Positions 57,706 through 64,000 of a stretch of DNA of 64,000 nucleotides are shown piece after piece; position 1 is the first letter of the stretch, and each line of letters starts with the position of its first letter. A model generated the notes under the pieces. The model searched no databases and was not told the DNA's origin. It saw only the letters and a program-made list of their open reading frames with translations. This stretch comes from Straminergon stramineum (Eukaryota > Streptophyta > Bryopsida > Hypnales > Calliergonaceae). The stretch is taken from contig OY987267.1 of the NCBI GenBank assembly GCA_963920665.1, positions 13,082,001 through 13,146,000 on the forward strand. Direction: 5' to 3'. Made by a program: the position numbers and the translations under genes.

Positions 57706-60129
57706 TCCAACCTTAGTAATGGATGGGTGGCATTTTTAGTGGGGAAGTATGTATTAGTTTGATATATGTTAGTAAATAGGTTTGATCAATTACTTGGAGT
57801 TGGGTTTTTTTCTTTTCAATTATTGGAAAATTGAATTATCTTCTAATTAACTCCTAGTGGACCAAGGATTCATGGTTTTCCCCCCTAAAAGATGGAGCTC
57901 ATGACCATATAGTCAAACCCCAACATCTTTCTCTTGTCTCTTCTTCATTTTTTCAACTAATTAAGTTTGAGAATTTTTTTATTTTTTATAAAATTTTCAT
58001 ATTTTTTTGTGAAATTTCAAATCAAAATGAACTTATGAAGAACAAGTGAATAAAATTCATTTCAATGAAATACAAAATATGCTTAAAATTTTTTATTTTC
58101 AAAATAGGGGTACAATCTAGTATAGAATATTATAGTATTAAAAAATCCTTTGCCAATTTATATTAAGAAATGTGATTATAGGTCTCCAACTTCAAACCTT
58201 GATAAAATGCTAATGTGTAGATTTCTCCAAATTTTTCAAGTGAAGAAGAAATTACAAGTAAGAAGTTTCATTTTGTTAGTTTTGCTTACAAGCAAAAAAA
58301 ATCATCTTTAATTTCAAAATCAAGTTTTAAGGAAAAAAAGTTCAAAGTGTTAAAATACACTATTAATATAGATACACTATTTTTTTATAAACCATCCCAT
58401 GTAAAATTAAAAAGACAACCAATATGACTTGAACATAACTCAATAATGTAGATATAGCATCAACAATGCTAGTATGTGAGTATAAAAATGCGAGCATGTG
58501 AGCCTTGAGCATATGCATAAATAAAAATATTCTACAATCATTGAAGGTGCTTATAATATAACCACCTATAGTATAAGTATCTATAACATAGTTATACTAT
58601 AAGGTTTCTATAATTGATACTTATAATATAGGTATATAGTCTTCTAGGCTAATGGGCTCATGGTCCCAAGCTCACATATATGTTCATATATTAGGACCCT
58701 TTGATATAGCATTAATAAGCACTCAAAAAATGAATGAAAATTAGTCATTCTTTAATATAAAAAATATTTGTTGATCATCCAAAGGACAATTGTCATTCTT
58801 GATATCCTTAAAAAACACTTTGATGATTTCAAATGAACAAAACATTCTAAACAATTATAATGTATCATTGAATTATTTTTTCGAGTTTTAGAAATGTGTT
58901 TGCACTAGTTGTTGGTCAATACTCCTTCATCAAGGGAATATCCACTTTTGCAAAAAAAACTGTCTAAAGTGTTGCTTTCTTCACATATTTGGGGAACTTC
59001 TAAATGCTCAAAATCTAAAATTTTAGCCAAAAAAATAATCATTTTCAAATTTGAACTTTACTAATGAAATCAAGTAGATAAAATTCACTTTCTACTCTGA
59101 AGATTGAAATTTTTCTAGAAATAAAATATTTACAACAATTTGAACTTTGGATGGATGAAAGTAGTATACTACTAATTATAGAATGACAAAGAAACTTGGA
59201 TATTGTAGTTGTAGGGTGGGGTTGGTGGGAAAAAAATGAATAAGAGAAATTGTAAATGTTAACAAGAATTAAATGATCAAATTGATGGAAAAAAAGAGAA
59301 CATCTAATTTTTGTCAAAAAGTCCAATATAGGAAAATAAAGTCTACAATCTATGACCAAATTGTTGAGAAAAAAGAACTCTTAGTGTTAGTCAAAAAGTT
59401 CAAAATAGCAAAATAAAGTCTACAATCTAGTACAATCACTAGTTTTCACTAAGCTACTTGTACCAATCTATCATTTGACCATGTACCATCACAAAAAAAT
59501 TTGATGGCAAAACTAAGGAATTACTTCATTGACATGTAAAGAAACTAAAGGGTAAAGAGGTTGTTTTATAATGAAATCCATTGTCATGAATCCTCAAAGG
59601 ATATGGAATAATTTGAAAATAAGAGCTTGACTACTTATTGTTAAATTATAGGAATCATGATCAAAGTAGAATTTCATACCTTGTTTTGGTATAGTAGAAT
59701 AATTTTTTCCAAAAACCTTTGAATTATGATAAGTTGGGAAATTAAGCTAGCTTTCATCCCCAAAACCTATTTGTGATTTTGAGCCTCTTCTAAAAACTTA
59801 TAGAAAAAATTCAAAGAAGATATTTAAAGATGTCAAAAAAATGTCTTTTCCAACCCCTCTGAACTTTGTCCATAACTTTTGATCAGAGCTTTAAAATCTC
59901 AAACAAATTTTTGGAAATGAAATTCAACTTGCTTTCCTACATTCACTTAGTTCAAAGTTTAAGAAAAAGTATTACACATTTCCTAAATGAGGTCTAAATT
60001 CTACTTTGAACACAATTCTTGCTTTTGCCTTGACTATGAACAATTCAACATCTACTCTTCGTAGTCTACATATCCCAAATAAATTGTTTTACCTCCTCCT
60101 ACCCTACTTGTATAAAGAACTTGTCTTCT
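57706..60129. other. AT-rich spacer, no gene recognised
   Basis: Very AT-rich with TATA-type runs near 58560-58640. No coherent protein is seen. Confidence 0.4.
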
Positions 60130-63100
60130 CATTACTTTCCCACCAATTAAGAGGCATTTAAAGATAACTTCTAAATGTTCAATTATTCAATAGCCTCAAG
60201 GATTCCATCCAAGTAGCAAACTATCCCTTGACTACCCCCACTCTCACATATTCATGGGACAATGGCTGAATTGATAGTGCCAAAGTTATGGCTCATCTTG
60301 ATCGCTGCTACATTTTCTTGGACTCTACCACACATCAACGGAAGATATTAAAATACCGAATTCGAGGGGATCATACTCGCTCTGATCACTACCCAGTCTC
60401 TCTCATCATAGAACTTGCCAAACCTCTCCATCGCCCCAGTAGATGGATCATGTCTTCACTCTATTTTGAGGATGTAGATATGGAGATTTGCAGAGTCTAG
60501 AAGGTTGCACCAATTAACGCCTCTTTCTTCTCCAAATTGAAATGGGTATCACACTTCTACAGATACTATTGTACTCAACGGGCTCACAGCTATCGCAATC
60601 AAGAAGCAGCACTATGCGCCGATTTAGAGCATAAAACTACCTTGCTGCAAAGCCAACCTCAATCCATACCGCTCCACGATGAGGTACACTATATACGATC
60701 ACATCTTGCATCTTTTGAAAATAGAAAGATAGAAGGTCAGAAAATTAGGTCACGAGCTAGGTGAAGGCTCTTTGGCAATCAGTTGATTGTTGATTTCTTT
60801 CGCGCAATTTGTGAGACCCCTAATACCTCGGCCATCACCGAATTGAGGGATAGTGATGGTCAACTCTGCCACGAACGGGCTAACATCGAACGGATCTATA
60901 CAAATTTCTATACCAAGCTCTACTCTCGGGAAGCTATTTCCCTTGACATTGCGGCAAACAAAGAATTAATCTTGGCAACAGTGGAAAAACGATTCTCTCC
61001 ACAGATGGCGCAACAATTAGCTCTCCCACTAACCAAAGATGAACTACATCGAGCCTTACTTCAGATGGCTAAAGGCCGAAGCCCCAACCCCAATGGCATT
61101 ACGATAGACTTCTTTTGCAAGTTCTAGGATTTCATCAGAGAAGAATTTTTGACAATGGTACAATTGGCAATAAACCAAGGCCAGTTACCACTTGGTACAA
61201 CCTTTGGGACAATCGCACTCATATTCAAATCAGGTGACTACGTAGACCTTTCTAATTGGGGTCCGATTACTCTATTAAATGTTTCATACCAAATTATTGC
61301 TAAAGCTCTACAGTTATGGCTTCAACAATTGCTAAGGGAGGTAATCAGTCCAGAACAATCAGTGTTCCTCCCTCACCGGCACATTTTATGCAACATCCTC
61401 CTTCAATACGAAACTATCGAGTGGGCCAAGGAATTAGAGCAGGATCTGATTTTTCTCAAGCTCGATTTTGCTAAAGCTTATGATGTCGTCTCTTGGGAAT
61501 TCCTTTTTTAGGTTATGGAAAGGATGGGCATCCTTGACACTTTCACTTGTCTAGTCACGATGTTACTCCAAGATGCCTCAGGGACAATGATGCTAAATGG
61601 ACAGATGACAACTCATTTTCCAATCTAGCGTGGGGTGTGTCAGGGTTGTCCCTTAGCACCGTATTTGTTTCTCCTTATAGATGAAGTTCTCAATATGGCA
61701 GCCAACAAAGAGCAACGTCTCAGCAACATCAAAGGCATTCAACTCCCAGAGAGTGACTTACAACAACTACTAGCACAATATGCTGATGACACAGGCTTCT
61801 CAATCCTAGGGGAAGAAGAGAATTTACGGAATACCATCTCTCTACTCGAACGCTTTGGGTCAACTTCAAGGTTACTAATAAATTGGACCAAGAGCATCGG
61901 TTATTGGTTCTCATCTGTCCCGTGCCCTTCCTGATTGGATAATTTCGACCTCACCTGGGCCCCCATAGGTTCATTGTCCAAGTTGCTTGGGGCACCTTTT
62001 GGCATTACCCTCGACACCACCGATATCGATTCCTTCCTACAGCAAAAGATCGCGAAGAAATTGACTTATTGGGCAACTCAACGGCTATCTTTAGCAGGGC
62101 GAGCTTTGGTAGTCAATGCGATGCTCTTGTCCACACTATATTATTTTATTGCAATTTGGAGCGGCTCATTACAAGCCATCCGAACAATTCGCAACAACCT
62201 CAGGAACTTCCTGTGGAGTGGGACAGAACATGCCTCACGAGCTCGCGTCAATTGGGACGACTATTGTCTTCCTAAAATGGCAGGCGGTCCGAGACTTCTT
62301 GACCTTGAGGTGTCCTTCACGGCCTTACTAGCCAAATGGGTCCTATTCGCTATCGAACCTAATATCTCCAACTTAAAGATCCTACTTTGATACCGCATTC
62401 ATAAGATGAAACCACACCTAAAGAGTGGATATTGGTTTCCTTCACCATCATGGTTGATAGTCCATAGACCCTCTGTTACCCATGGCTCTCAGGTCTAGAA
62501 CTGAATTACAACCACTTGGCAACAATTGGTCAAACATATTGAGCTGCGTCGACCAACCAATGCAGATGAGGTACTTAATACGAGCATGGTGGTCCACTAG
62601 TTATATTGGTTCCAATTTTAACTTTTTAGCGACTAGAGAGAGAACATTAGCACAACAGGGGTTACGAAAGATTGGAGACTTATGGGACCTAGACACACAA
62701 GCCTTTAAACCTTGGGAGGTGGTATCCTTGAAGTTCTCTCTTACACAACTCAAACGACAACATTGGTCCTACTTGATTTCGAGGATTCCATATCATTGGT
62801 AGCAACTCATTACAATACACGTCGATATGGTGTAGCACGTTGAATGGGTGGGAGTCTTTTCAACATCTGATGACCGCATCCCGATGATTGTCTAGTGGGT
62901 TAAGGGAGCCAACTTCAACCTCCAACGTTCCAAATCCCACTCCTTTTCCCTACCAGTTGGGACCACATGGGCGATAGTTGGACACCACTCATCGCGGTTG
63001 TCTCTACTCCCTTGTAATGATAGGGCCGAAGAACTCTATGGATATATACATCGAATTAGGATTTTACAATCTCAGAAGACTCAACATCACGCCTCCCCCT

Positions 63101-64000
63101 TACTCTTTTACGGCATCATTCAGGATCTAGACTTTGACTCGGGTAGATGGAATTGGAACAATGGGCGGCAACTCATGGAATACTCCACATCAGTAGGTTG
63201 TCAACTCCTTACCCAACATTGCCGGCCAAAGACCACAATTAGCTTAAAATGGTCATGCTTGCTCCCTCCCACTTTCACCCCTAACTGGTAGGATGTGTAG
63301 TATAAGATGCGGTCCTAGAAAGATGCCACATTTATTTGGTCAGTTTGGCACAAAGCTATTGCAGTTCACTCATGGAGGGCTCGGATTGCCCTAGGCATCA
63401 ACACCAACTGCAATTGTTGTGACTTACGCACTGAGGAAATCCCAATCCACAGATTTTATCTATGCTCCAAAGCCCAAGAAGTGTGGGATTATGCTCAGTT
63501 GATTCTTTACCACATCCGTGGCACTAGTCCTATTTTGGAACCACATCATAGGTTTGACTTCAGCCAATGCGTCTTTGGCATTAATATCCCTCGATGCTTC
63601 CATAACCTTTGAACTATATGGTCCCTCCTTCGAGGCACAGCCCTATGGATCATTTGGATCTCCCCCAACAACAAAGTTTTTTCTTGTAACCAGTGGCCTT
63701 TAGTCTATACCCAAGAAACTTTATGGGACTCCTTAGTGGACTATGGCCGTGTTGCTCATTTGAAGGTCATATCAAGGACTTGTCATCAACCTCACCGTGC
63801 TCTTCACATTTGGACTAAGTTTGATAGTATTTGGCTTCAGTCTTCTGTTTTAGCTAGCCACTGTGGTGCTACTATCATCTAGAGCCACCGAGGTCCCTCT
63901 CTCTATTCCTTTCTTTAGTCTCTCTTTCATGCTACGTCTTTTCTCCGGTTTTTTCTAAGTTGTTCTTTCTCTTCATTGACCAGCTTTCGGGCTTGGTTGT
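60130..64000 (+). mobile_element. L1-like non-LTR retrotransposon (LINE), 5' truncated or decayed, runs off the window
   Basis: ORF2-type order: the tail of an APE-type endonuclease (YSWDNG, then AHLDRCYIFLDST and RSDHYPVSLII at 60230-60410); reverse transcriptase (GTIALIFKSGDYVDLSNWGP, VISPEQSVFLPHRHI, motif A LKLDFAKAYDVVSWEF, VCQGCPLAPYLFLL, motif C QYADDTGFSIL at about 61780); thumb/connection; and a zf-RVT domain (FIWSVWHKAIAVHSWRA, CNCCDLRTEEIPIHRFYLC) at 63330-63460. One frame is kept from 60288 to 62390 and a second after a single shift near 62440. Premature stops: TAG at 60498, 61125, 61509 and 61626; TGA at 60762, 61932 and 62388; TAG codons before zf-RVT at 63291, 63297 and 63315. 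Inactive. Confidence 0.85.
61150..61930 (+). pseudogene. Reverse transcriptase domain of the LINE
   Basis: Catalytic residues are preserved: the motif A Asp in LKLDFAKAYD (about 61465) and both Asp of YADD (about 61780-61791). Two nonsense codons (61509, 61626) lie between them at positions where Gln is expected, as in FPI-stop-RGVCQG. The polymerase fold is otherwise continuous. Confidence 0.85.

Noticed and set aside
60288..62390. In-frame stops read through or corrected by RNA editing
   Set aside because: U-to-C editing of stops is known in organelles of some non-seed plants, but these are decayed nuclear TEs, and TGG-to-TAG/TGA changes could not be repaired that way.
1..64000. tRNA, rRNA genes or CRISPR arrays
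   Set aside because: No cloverleaf, rRNA-like or regularly spaced direct-repeat structure was seen; CRISPR is not expected in a plant nuclear genome.

Overview
The window looks like nuclear DNA of a land plant, probably a seed-free lineage (bryophyte, lycophyte or fern); I cannot name the species. The evidence is two intact, GC-rich genes for the plant-specific translation factor eIF(iso)4G, plant-type L1-like LINEs with a zf-RVT finger, hAT and LTR elements, and AT-rich, repeat-laden spacers. Only the two eIF(iso)4G genes are convincing intact host genes. Nearly everything between them is nested, decayed transposable elements (TEs), most of which show up only when reading frames are followed through stops and insertions.

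Layout. 1-2582: eIF(iso)4G copy A (+), start of window. 2885-2961: near-perfect hairpin. 6295-9853: decayed hAT-like transposase split by a 584-bp MITE (6774-7357) with long terminal inverted repeats (TIRs) and 8-bp target-site duplications (TSDs). 14448-15023: N-terminal half of a second transposase-like protein. 16549-35094: a candidate giant hAT transposon of 18.5 kb with hAT-type ends and a perfect 8-bp TSD (GGAGGGCT). It carries four gene relics: A, a BED/hAT transposase with a long acidic tail (-); B, a coiled-coil RING-H2 protein with an N-terminal finger (-), interrupted by a 1.1-kb solo LTR; C, a short protein with the same finger and a Gly/Ser/Tyr-rich tail (+); D, a protein-kinase-like protein (+). 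A GC-rich block built on CGGACGG-like words sits a few hundred bases upstream of each gene and just inside both ends. 38935-40680: C-terminal half of the transposase-like protein begun at 14.4 kb, same strand. 41755-43679: gag-like retroelement relic with a TATA-bearing leader. 47.2-48.3 kb: degenerate ~100-bp satellite. 48486-49185: 3' fragment of a LINE (-). 50147-52696: eIF(iso)4G copy B (-). 55.6-57.7 kb: tandem repeats. 60130-64000: L1-like LINE (+) running off the window.

Two things stand out. First, the giant hAT combines a transposase with RING, zinc-finger and kinase-like genes, each behind the same type of GC-rich block; I know of no described element with this layout. Second, the eIF(iso)4G copies lie in inverted orientation 47.6 kb apart. 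They differ clearly over the first ~134 codons and outside the CDS, yet the remaining ~2.1 kb appears identical, stopping at the last codon. This is the pattern of recent gene conversion confined to the MIF4G/MA3 part of the gene.
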